Notes under the pieces: generated by a model
What the model was told of the DNA's origin: nothing
The model's input: only the letters and a program-made list of their open reading frames with translations
The model's database searches: none
DNA from: Cheilinus undulatus
Lineage: Eukaryota; Chordata; Actinopteri; Labriformes; Labridae
DNA: 64,000 nucleotides
Direction: 5' to 3'
Assembly: GCF_018320785.1 (NCBI RefSeq)
Contig: NC_054871.1
Span: 16,984,339-17,048,338 of the forward strand
Part shown: positions 31,387 through 43,600 of the stretch, piece by piece
Layout: the number at the start of each line of letters is the position of its first letter
How positions within the stretch are numbered: the stretch's first letter is position 1
Translations under genes and position numbers: made by a program

Positions 31387-34089
31387 TAAAATTAATTTAT
31401 TACAGTACAGTAACCCATTCAGAGTTAAGGCTACCTTAAAAATACACCTCTAAAACTTAAGTATTGTTTGAAAACAACCTCCCAAAACCTAAGGGTTTCT
31501 TGAAAAAAAAACAGAACTTAAGCGTTTACTAAAATCAATACTTCTCGGCCTCTTCAGCAGATACAGACAAGATTACAAAACAACCAGAAGCTAAAACCCT
31601 TGGCTTCAACTGTAAATCAATGGCTTTGCTCTTAAATTCTTGACCTTTAAAGAAAAAAAATAACAAAAAAGGGATTACATTTCATCACAGGGCCCACAAG
31701 TCTGAAAAGTGTTGTTCTCATGATGTTCTTGTCTTATTAATTGTTGTTGTCATCTCCTAAAATAATGCTGTAGACGGTCCTGGTTCCTATTGCTCAGGTC
31801 ATCAGCCTTTGTCACTCCTCAAGGACAAAAATACCCGTTTCATCCCTCAGCTTTCACGTGTGGAGGCTGAACCCAAGACACTTTTGTAATCTCGTATGCC
31901 TTGCACATGTGTATTTCAGTAAGCCACATTGCAGTTCAACCAAAAAGTGCAGATGTTGCATTCAGTCTTAATCCTTTAAAGCCATCAGAATCATATTTAT
32001 GTGATTGTGTGAGACCTTTGTCAACATAATTAATAATTTCATTAAAAATCTTTTGTATACAATATATATATGATATTTAAAAACCCTCCAGTGGATAATC
32101 AATTGCCAGAAATTCCTTATGCATCAGACATGATAAAAACTTTTTTTTTTTTCCTTTTTGGAATTTTAGTATCAGGTTAAATAAACATCTCAGTTCCAAA
32201 AAAAGAGAATTTTCAGGCTGTTATCTGACTGATATCAGGCTTTACAGGGTTAAAGGTAGTCGCATGTCAGCACTTCATCCAGTATTAAAGGTGTATACAA
32301 GCAAATACTGCATCCAGCCTAAATGGGTTAACTTCTCACAATGTATGCTGATGGATTTATTTTGGAAATTACCTTATTGTGGTAGCTGTGTAGCTTTGAG
32401 CTTGTATATGCAGAATTCTTGCGCTTAATTATCTATATTAGTTTAAAACATGTTGTATATTTTCTGTATTGCATCTCCATTACTTCCTAAAGTTTTTCAA
32501 AGAGGAAGAAATTATTCATTTTTTTCATTGTAACAGGATGTGTCTTTTCTGGAGGCTGCTATAGGTTGCGAGTTTAGTTGCCTGAACTCACCTCTGTAAC
32601 ATGGAATCCCTCAAACTCAGCATTTCCAGTGAGTTAAGACCAGCACTGTTCAGCAGCCTCCTTCTCAATAATACTTCTTGTTTTGCATTGAAGACTCTGT
32701 TCAATTAATGCACTTCAATGCACTTTGAGTGCATTTTCTCCCTCATTAGAAATGCATGAATGAAAACAAAATGTTAGTTTTCTGTTTAATAAATACACCT
32801 TATTAGATGCTGTTTTTACTATTCAAAAAAAGAAGTAAACAGCAGATATGGGTGGGACTTGGCAGCCCAATTTTGTACTGGGCATATTTGACCTGGTGGT
32901 AGAATATTACATTTGCTGTGTTTGAAGATAATTGTCTTTTGATTACTGAGAAATCTGATTCTGACACAGAGAACCCCAAAATTAGATGTGTGGCAGATCC
33001 AGATGTGAGTGAATGTGTAGAAAGGGGGGGCTAGTTGATGGGAACTTAACATTGCATTCTGTGCAATCATAGGAGTAGTGCTAAAGACAAGAACACAAGG
33101 ATCCCAGTACAATTCATGTAACATTTCATTTATTAGTAAAAGGAACTAATTTGTTTTTGATTTAGTACAATGGCTAGAAGATTTGTTGACTTTCCTGTTT
33201 TATATCTTGAAAACTCCAAGTCTTTGAGCTGACAAAATAAGCAGTCTTATGATATGATCTTGGGTTGGCCTGGGCACCTCTTTAGATTGATTATTTTTTC
33301 CCATGCTGCTATGTGATGTTTTCATATCTGTCACAAGCATATTGCAGTAAGTATTGTGTCTATATCAGGTATACTGTTTAAAAGTTAGTACAATGTCAAA
33401 AATGTATACATGTTTTCCTCTGTTGCAACTTTGCTGTTTACTCGCCTTTCTACTCGGGCATGTGGGCAGTCAACTCCCCGGAGGTCTTATTGTAGAAGAA
33501 TGGGCATTGTTAAGTCGTTTACACAGTGGCCTTGGCTGTCTCTCTGTAAGATTTGTAACTGAAAGAAAACAAAATTTTAAGCTGGAGGGCGGGATGTGAA
33601 ACGTTCAAAGTCTGGCTGGACGTAGCAGGGGCTGGAGAGAAACTCCTACAGCCTGTGAAGAGACAAAAAAGGAAGTATTGTTGTTTGGCTGCCCTCCCTG
33701 CCCTGGTGCCGACATCTCTACGCTCATTCTGGATTTGCTGGTTCAGAGACCTCAAAGCTAAGGTCATTTCTCTGAAATTTTTATTTCCTTTAGAACTGGA
33801 AGGTCTGATGAACTTTTAACTCCCTGAAATAAAGGACAGAAAGAGAGAAAATCACGCAAACAAACCTTCCTTGTGCCGTCATAAATCACACCCTTTGGAA
33901 ATAGTAAAACATTTACACTGCTCTGTTACACAGCCTCATTACTAAAGACAGTCACGCCTATCTTTCCATTATGAGCATGCAGAGGAGCTCATATCTGTGT
34001 TGCTAGAAAACAGAGCTCGACTACATCTAGCTTTAAACGGGTCACTTTGTGTTTGATTACCCTAAGATTATTTTTGCTTTTATTTTCAG
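31387..34089 (+). other. ocln: 3' part of ocln intron 1
   Basis: AT-rich intronic sequence without a recognised gene or repeat, up to the acceptor TTTTCAG at 34089. Confidence 0.45.
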
Positions 34090-34108
34090 TTCTGGACATC
34101 TTTGAGCA

Positions 34109-34684
34109 ATGTTTGACAAACAGCACTACGAGAGTCCACCTGTCTACAGCCCTCCTTTCACCCCCCCATCCAACAAGGGCTTCGGATCTCGAGGCAGCTT
34201 CCAGGGACCTCAGAGCGACTACAACGCTTACCCACCTCCGCCAGGATCTTACTACATCGAGGACAGACCACAGCACTTCTACAAATGGCTGTCACCTCCA
34301 GGGATCATCAAGGCCATGATGGCGACAGTGATTGTGCTGTGTGTAGCCATATTTGCCTGTGTGGCATCCACTCTCATGTGGGACATCCAGTACGGATATG
34401 GAATGGGTATGGGAATGGGCTATGGCAGTGGGTACACTGGCGGTAGTTTTGGTTCAGGATATGGAGGTTATGGGGGGTATGGAGGTTACGGAGGCTATGG
34501 CACCAGCTACGGCTCATACGTCTCACCTTACTCAGCCAAAACAGCCATGATTGCAATGTCTGCCATTAACTTTGTAGGGGCGCTGGCCTTCTTCATCGCC
34601 AGCTTCTCAAAATCTCCTACCGTCCGCAGTCGGAAGTTCTTTCTTGCTCTGCTGATAACCTGCATTATCATGGCTGCTCTACAG
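34109..34684 (+). CDS. ocln: ocln first coding exon
   Basis: Residues 1-192. It starts at ATG 34109, 19 bases after the acceptor. It holds the PPVY motif, helix 1 (about 68-90), the Gly/Tyr-rich first loop (91-141), helix 2 and most of helix 3. The run of GGTTATGG-type codons at 34460-34500 is an in-frame minisatellite-like repeat. Donor GTAAGA starts at 34685. Confidence 0.96.
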
Positions 34685-37600
34685 GTAAGATTCACATGTT
34701 GTGGTAATGTTGATCCCATCTAGTGAAGTAAACTTTGAAGTACCAGCTAAGAACATAGCACTGGTGATAGCTGCTAAATTCTTAAGAAAGACAAGACTAA
34801 AGACAAGACTAAGAGCTTAGGAGCTGATTGAAGCAGCTGGTGTGTTAGATTTTTTTTCATTGTATCACACTATGGGGAAGGAAATTATTGGTTAAAGGGA
34901 GAAGAAAGATTTAACTGGCCTTTGGCCTTCATTAGAAAAAATGGGTTTATTTTATTTTATTTAACCTTTTTTTATTTATCCTCTATCAATACACATATAC
35001 TTGATTTAGCGCCTTCAGTCAGATGCAACAGGATTCATTCAGCTGTGCACCTGACTGATATAGAGTTAAAATGCCAATACAGGCATCTTGATACAGGCAT
35101 TTTGAGTCACTCATACAGATTATTGCCCTTTGTTTATATTCTGCTTCCTTTTTGAGTTTTATATATGATGCTATTTAATGTATATGATATATGACATACA
35201 GTATAAAGGTTCACTCCCTACTTGTGCAGCTTACATTTGCCTTTCAGCATGCATAAACATCTCACATTATTGTCAACTCATTCACAAATATCCAACCAAA
35301 ACACCCAGCTCTGTTATGAATGGTATTTAAGTGTGCATGTTTTCAGAAACCCCAAATACCAAAAGTTTAATCTGTAACAGGACTCTTAGTTCACAGTTTC
35401 ACTCTGTTCAGATCACTGTGTTCTGCTGACTGATTGGTTCAAATAAAGTTCTGTGGGGATGTTTGTCTAAAACACCAAGTCTTCTTCTGTTACTTTCAGT
35501 TTATCTAACAGTAGAGATTAACTAAATCAAAAGAAACAGTCTATTCTGGCATCAAGTATGAATGTTTTTCCCAACCTGATTGGGCCTTTGAGTGTAAATA
35601 TATCAAAGAAAGTGAATTCCAGTGGGACTTAACTAATCTTAAGCCCTAATTTGCCATCAGTTCTCTTTTCTTTAACACTGAATTCTTTCCTTGTTGCACC
35701 AAAATTTTCCTGAAAATGTGCTTGTGTGGGCAACAGCTTTCAGTATTTTATTTTTAACCTGTCAGGATGTCACAGTTCATTCGTGCCTAGTATTTAATGA
35801 AAATACAGCCCATGTACCACACTGTTGCTTCCAGAAAAGTTGGATGTTTTATTTTTTGTATTTACATTTATTTAACCAGGAAAACCTCATTGAGATCAAG
35901 AATCTCATTTACAAGAATGTCCTGTCCAAGCCAGGCAGCAGCACAATCACAGTTACACATATAGAACATAAAAACTATTACAAGTATCAACCAGTCAAAT
36001 CTTGGTCACAGAGCAGTAAGTCTTTAGTCAAAACATCTACGACCAGATGCATCTTCCTACAACACCTTCAGTTTCTTTTTGAAATTTTGAAGAGACTATT
36101 TCACTCACACACGGTCATCCTAAAAATCTTGTTTCCAGCTAATATTTTCCAAAATAGTACTACTACTGACTTGAATAAAATCTCATCTCAGTGACTTTTA
36201 TGACAGCTTTTTATGTGTTAATGTCTTAGTGATTGTAAACATACTAACCTCAATATCTTTTCCAGGGCATTATAAACATCGTCTACATTGTTGGGGTGAA
36301 CCCCATGGCTCAGAGCTCCTCCAGTATGATGTACAATCCCATGCTTATGATGTGCCAAAATCTCTACCAGACCAGCTACTCACAAATGGGAGGAGTTGGA
36401 GGCTTCCCAATGTACAACCAGTATCTCTACCATTACTGCTTTGTAGACCCACAGGAGGTTGGTGTCCTTTTCTGGAGATATTTTGTAGATTTTCAAGGAT
36501 TCAGATGAAGTAATTTGAAGATGTATGCTTGGCTAATATACTTCAGAAAAGAAACAGTTGTGGAAACAGTTGTGTTATACAGCTAGGGTTGTAGAGTTAA
36601 GTTTTCAAAATTTATTTATTTGTATTTTGAGATTTTCGAGATATGAACCACTAAAAGTGAATAGATTAGGGCTGCATGTAACTTATGGTAATCAAGGCAG
36701 ATGATCCTGTGCTATTTGAATCAATGTATTGTTATATAATATTGAGAAATATTTTTTAAAATGTCAAAATTTGATAACTTTTCCTAACTTTGTTAAATCA
36801 ACACAACCCTCCGATATAAAGCTTGTTTATCAAGCAGTTTTGAAGCTATAATCAGTGAATGTTTGCATTTCTGTTTTACAAAATAACTTACCATATCATT
36901 ATCAAACTGATTTTTTGTGTTTGTATAACAGTGAAAGAATCAACATAATGAATCAGCAAAAATACAATGTAAAGAAATGTTTACTTTTGGGTTACAGAGA
37001 AACTATTGAGTACAAATCTGATGAAAATGTGGGAACAGTGAGATAAAAAAGCTCCCACATAGCGTATTGTAGTTTCTTATGTTATCATTTGTGATTTTCT
37101 GTAAAGGAATACATTCTCAGGGAGCATTTGTTACTATTTGAGCTCATGGAGCCAAACTGTGATATGTATTTCTCATAATGACGTAACATATGTGTGTTTG
37201 TGTACTTCTTGTACCAGGATAAAACTGTCTTATCTTCCAGCTTATCTCCTTGAATTCTTTCCAGATTTCATTCCCATCTTCTTGCTCTTCTAGGGAGTGG
37301 CCATGGTGTGTGGATTCCTGGTCGTCATCGCCTTGGCTGTAGCGAGTTTCTTTGCACACAAGACAAGAGGGAAGATCTGGCGCTACGGGAAGCCAAACAT
37401 CTACTGGGATGAGCCGCTTGTTGGTGGGAAGGCCTCAGAGGGCAGAGATGTAGAGGAATGGGTAAGAGACAAGCGAGCGGTAGTCACAGTTTAATAAGAC
37501 TGGGTTTACAGGGGATTTACAAATATAAAAAAATCACATTTTGACCCTAACTGACCCTGATTTTGTGCGTGCACAGCTTGCACTCAAATCACCAGGGTCA

Positions 37601-40600
37601 CAGAGGGTTTAAATCCTGCCTAAGGAAAGTGGATGGAAAGCAGTGTTCACCGAGACAGATTTGATAAGATGATGAAATGATCAGCCATGGTGTTTTTATG
37701 CATTAAAGGTTCACCCAAAAGTGACGTGTTGCAAATTAGTTTCCACCCATTTTTACAATGCATAGTAGGTAAGTAGGCAAGTCATTGTGAGGTAGTCATC
37801 CTGCAAAGGTAGTCATCAGTCGTAAAGATAAGTTTGGTCTCTGTGGTGATGCAGATGCTGTATATAGATGAGCTGAGTCGTTCAAATTCTCCTTGTAGAC
37901 TGGCTTGTTATGCTGTTTTTGACGTGACTGTGCAACATAACCAGATAGTTCTGCTCTGAGTTGTTTTTAACCCCTTTGAAAACCTTTCATTTGTTTTCAT
38001 CAATTGTCTTTATGAGTTGAAAGTCCAAAAGAAGCATCATAAATACACCTTTATTGTTTTATAGTATCCAGCAGTCACACGACTGGTGCAGTGTTTCCTC
38101 TGCTTGAGTCACTTTGTTCAGGGTCAGGGCTGATAGCAGTGAGCGATTGTTTGCTCATGGTCTACTACCTGGTTTCACTCTCAGTAATCATTAACCACCT
38201 GAGAAGATAGCAGGCTAGCATGCGGTTTCTAGAGAGACTGCCTCTGGGTTTTTAGATGTCAACATCATGCCTGTCATATGGGATTGTTACCTGAGATAGG
38301 GGTTGATTATTGACTTGACCTGCCACTTTTCAAGAGACCTATTCTAAACAGTGAAAGAGAATGAGTTTAACTCAAATGCTTAGACTTCAAAAATGTACTT
38401 ACAGATATATTTCATATCAGTATACACTTCTGTGAGCTTTTTTATGTCTTTAAATCTAATTCTTTTGACTAATTTTTTCTGCAATAGAGCATAAAAAATC
38501 AGTTTCCTACCATAAGACATTTGGCATTCCTAGCAATACAATACCAACAGTTGCAAGCTAAAAAAATAAGAAGAGAAATATAGAAATATAAAATCAAGGC
38601 CAGAATTTGAACGAAAAGAAATATAGAAATGTATATCCATCTTTCTCATCATAATAACAGAAACGTCTTACTTCAGTTACTGTAGAGGTAGAGCTAGAGA
38701 TGTTTCTGTACACTTAAGAGACTTAAATGTCTCCGTTTAGCTCTTGCAGTTAATCATATTTGACAGTGCTGCGAATAGCTCAATATTTCTTTAGCTCAGT
38801 TGCCATTAGTGCTCATCAACAGGCTGCCCAGGGGCCAAATCAGGTCCCAAAAACTCCCCAAAATGATTAAATTAAGAAAATGTGAGGAGGAAAAAGATGT
38901 TTTGGTTTTTTGGGGTTATTTTTTAAATGAACCCCAAAACAATGAACACTGCAACAGTTGCATCAGGAATTACTTAATGCTGAGGCATTGTTTTTATTGA
39001 TTTTATCATCATCATTATTACTGTTATTATTGTCAAAAAAGTATACATATATACATTTTTGACATTGTACTAACTATTGTTATTTATTAATTTTTTAAAA
39101 CAGTAATCCACCTGTTAGCCATTTCTTTGCGTCAACTTTCCACTTCAGGCTCTCGGAGAGTGCAATTTTCCTGCCTGTGAATCAGAGCAGCATACCTGTT
39201 TCCTGCATATGTTTCTTCAATCAGGAAGCAGCAAATTGGCATTAAATCTGGTGAAGGACACCAAATAAAAAAAATTAAGTAAAATATTCCAAATAGTCCA
39301 AATACAGTCCCTAGCGCCTGTACTGGCTGCAGTACAGGAGCTAAGGACTGTCTTAACTTACCCTGTTGTATGAAGTTGATTACCCCTGCCATTCATGATT
39401 TATATCTTAATAGATTTTATAAAGACATAATAAATGGTTTTCTCAACACCAAAATATGGATTTTGGTACCTTTCTAGTAAAAAACAAAGGATATTGAAAC
39501 CTGTTTCATACCACAGCAACAAAACAGGAGTTGTAGACATCCAGTATTGGGCAAGTGTTTTGCCTTTTATAATTGAAATTTGCAGACAAACTTTCTACAC
39601 ATTGTCTAAATCACACAACAGCACTGAAAACATCAACAACAACACAAGCTATCTCAGTCTGAACAATAATTGATTATCCTGTATCTAATCTGAAAATATG
39701 TTCATATACACTGAAAGAAAAAGTTCTTTGAATCTACTTAATTTTAATGTGTACTTCGATCCCACACAATCAAAATGTGTAGATCCGACATCCCTTTCCT
39801 CTTTATCCCAACTATTACTCTTTAGACCAAAATGTTTCAATCAAATTAGACTGTTTGAAGGAATCATTTTGATTCAGCATATTATTTTCAAGTTTCTATT
39901 GCTCTAATCAATTGTGTAATTCTAACGTAATTTCATTATGTCCAGGATGTTTGATTTTCATATGGAGCATAAGCCTAATTTTATCGTGTTCATAATACGC
40001 AAAAATATTACGTTACTTCTAAGCAGTTGTATTATGTCTCTGCTACAAGAGTAAGGAATGTAGAATATTAAATTTAGATCTACCTAAATTATTATGGGCA
40101 CTTTTATGTTTAAACATGTAAAATCACAAATATGCAACAATGATAGTGTGATTATCTGATGATCGTGGTTTTAATGTTGAACCCAGAATGCAGTACCAGA
40201 CAACATGAAGCAGTTAAATGGAATTATTATAGGGGAAACAGGCAGTGGAGGGAGGGGTGAATCCAGGGTCCGGGGAGAGAGGGGAATCCAGCGGTAAGAC
40301 GGCTCAAGACGTAAGGTGAGGGCGAGAGAGGCTGTGAGTGAATCCGGTGTGAGAGTGCGGCAGCGTGGCAGACATTGGGCTAGCACTGATTGGTGGTGAT
40401 TGCAGTGATGAATGACAGGTGCGCAGGAGCCGGGAGAATCAGTGCAGGTGAGGATGCCCAATTTCTGTTAAGAGAGAACAGAAACTCCACGCAGGAAGTG
40501 GTCAAACCGGAAGTCAACAAAATAAAATGGAAACTGCAAGATCACCACAGATAGAATAACTTTCATTAACAAAAACAGGCAAAGAGTCAGACAATTTATG

Positions 40601-43600
40601 TACTTAACTTTTTTCTGTATTGAGTTTTAAAACTTGGCCTAAAAGACATACTTTACCCAACAGAGTAAGTGTTCTCAGTGCAGTTGCTCTGCTTTCAGTG
40701 TTAAAGCTCAAAACTGTAAACCCTGCATCAACAGCAGTGAATTTTTAACAAAACAGTAAAGCACTACTACTGTAAGTGATTGCTTAACAGGGATATTGCA
40801 AGTTTCACATAAGATGCAGTGAATACCAAATACACATTGTCATTTTGCTACAACTATGCTTTTAAAAGCATCTTCAGGACACATTAATGACTGCAAAGAC
40901 ATTCATAAACCCAATATAAACTTCTCTTCACAGTAGATTAAGTGAAACCGTAAATTTGTTTCAAACTGTGCATCACTAGTGGCAAAAACAAAACAAGTGC
41001 AGAAAAATATTTTTTTTTACTTACTTTTTCAGTTATTCCTTTTGGAAAGGGAGCTTGTGTGATTCCGGAATGTTCCATGACTTTTGCAGTTAACAGATCC
41101 TGATAAAGGGCGTGCCCCTTCATTTACCACAAACCACCACACAGAATTGTCCAATGGCATGTCCTGGCAGTCATTGAATTGGCTATGTCATTTCCAGTGT
41201 TGATCAAACTCCTTTATATTGCTTTTATTTTTTTGATTAAATCACTCCCAGTCAACTCAAAACAAATACGTAAATAATACATTCTTCTTTAACATGTTAC
41301 ATCTACTTGATTAAACTATGTTCACACAAGGGATGTGATTTTATTGTGTTACATAAACTCATTTAATCTTAGTAACTTCAAAGACCTGCCAATTGCCTTT
41401 CTTTCAGTATAGGCTACTGTATCTTAAAAATCCAGCCTACTGCCCAGTGACTGAGCCAGTGAAGCCCTGACTTGAACAGATGTGTTATTATGTTAGATGA
41501 TATAGAGCTGTTTGTTTTTAAATATAGTTTTCATTGCCAAGAACATGGCATCATGCCACCAGGTTTAAGAATAGACAAGGCAAGCCCAGAGTGAATCCTA
41601 TGGCTGACACTAGTGTCTGATAATCAAGCCATGCTTACTGATGTCATCTGACTTATTTTGGGTACAGTGGGAGAGTTAATACTTCTGCTGCTACTACACT
41701 TAGAATGTATTGTTTTTTTAATGCAAATATTAGGGTTAGAGAGTACGAGATATGTTTTGAGTTATGGTGGCCCAGGAGAAGGGCAGAGCACTCATGAAAG
41801 ATTTGTTTACTGGTATTGCAGTCAGATTATTAATCAAACAACTCATGAATGTGGGTTGTGGAACAAAGCTAGCGAAAGCAGGTCAGTGTGCCATTAATGT
41901 ATGTTGACATATATATTTAATCTTTAAACAGCCTCAGTAAACAGCCATTCTTAATGGGGCAGAAATTTCCTTGTCCTGATTTCCTTCATATCCCGAATGC
42001 TCAACGTTGCACTTATTTATCTCCTTGGTTGCTACGTTACCTGCCCACTGTATCTGTGCCACACGATGAGTCATGAGGCTTTTATGGCTCCTTTAAACAC
42101 AATGACAGTGGCAGTCTAAGGCTGTGGTTGATCGGAGATTGAACCCGTCTCTGTTGCTGAGCTCAGGGAGGCCTGGCATACTCTGATGACCTCACACACT
42201 GGCCTCATTCAGCTTGGACAGGGATGCAGGCTGCATTGTGCCCGCTACATGAGGTCATCAGAGTTGGTTTCTGTGGTTACTGTGTGCCGGACACAGAAGT
42301 CCTACAGAGATGTAGAGTGAAAGCATCCTGAGCAGGTCTCACAGACATGCTTTATTACTAAATAATAAGTTTGAGGCAGTAGTTTAGCACTGTTGCTTAG
42401 CAATAAAACTGATAGATTTTGATATTGTATTTCTTTATTGAAGTAAGACATGGCATCATTGGTATGTTGGAGTCAACTATTGGGTTATTTTCATCTGTAG
42501 AGCATGGGCTGGAAGGTGAGACTATGATCTTTTTAAAATGATGTATACGGATAGTTGAAAAGGAAAACTTAAAAAAAAAAATAGATAAAGTAGGGTTTAA
42601 CAATATTGGAGAAAAAAACCTACTTTGCAATTGTTTCCTTCTCGAATATACATATATACATTTCAGTTTTAATTTTTTGAAATATAAATAAAGGAAATTA
42701 TGTGCGGCAGAGTAGGCACCGATATACTGAGGCTAAAGTCCTGAATGCACTAGTGGTTGGATCAATTCCTGGTCCCAGCACATGTTTGGTGCATGTCTTC
42801 CTCCCCTCTCTCACCCCATATTGCCCGTTTCTCTTCAGCTGTCCTATATAATAAAGGCAAAAAGCCCCCCTCCAAACCCCCCACCCAACAAAAGGAAATT
42901 ACGATTGCTAAATGCAGTGTCTTTATTATGTACATTAATTATTTAAAGTCATTAATTCAAAGTCAAATAACTGTAGATATCTACAGATTTTTTGTTTGGG
43001 TCTTAAGTCATTGTCAAGTTTCTAACAGCCTATCACAAACTGGGTCAGCCTGTCTCATGTACTTGAGCATCTGCTTCACCAGTCAAGCCCATGTTTCTGT
43101 GACAGCTTAGCATCACTTGTAACCTGGACATACATGCAGGAGACACACTGACTCTGGCTGCACCTAGATCAGTTCTTTGGCTGCTGATGGTGATATCAGA
43201 CTGGATTTTGATCCAGGTTAGCATTAAAAAGAAAAAAATCACTATTTTGGTGCTTATCAAACAACACAGATGTGGCAGCTTGATGTGCCTCAGATCACAT
43301 TACAAGTTCTGCGATGTGACTAATTTGGATGCGCACATCAACATAGGAGTTGTAAAACAACATACCATTCATTCAAAGAGAGTGACTATTAACTATCGGA
43401 CAATATGGACAACAAGATTTTGTTACATCAAAAAATACTGTGTTTGCTAAACCTCTACAACAAAGATGTAGCAATTTCTTCCAAAGTTGTATCTCATTTA
43501 TTTATGCTTTGTCTTGCCTTTTTTAAGTGTAGTGAACTGACCTTAATCTTTTGCGGAAAAGCTGAGAAGGCTGAAATTTTAGGTAAATATCTATTAAAAT

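Larger units (their letters stand above)
24703..34089 (+). other. ocln: ocln intron 1 (9.4 kb)
   Basis: If the first exon is correct, this is one large intron. It carries several MITE-type insertions (27500, 28841, 30535), a poly(A) run near 25528, hAT-like wording at about 26112-26200, and a purine-rich block around 29610-29720. No coding exon supported. Confidence 0.5.

Noticed and set aside
35691-36194. 167-codon plus-strand open frame in an ocln intron
   Set aside because: It runs antisense through the LINE-tail repeat, starts at a non-ATG codon and shows no domain or splice context.
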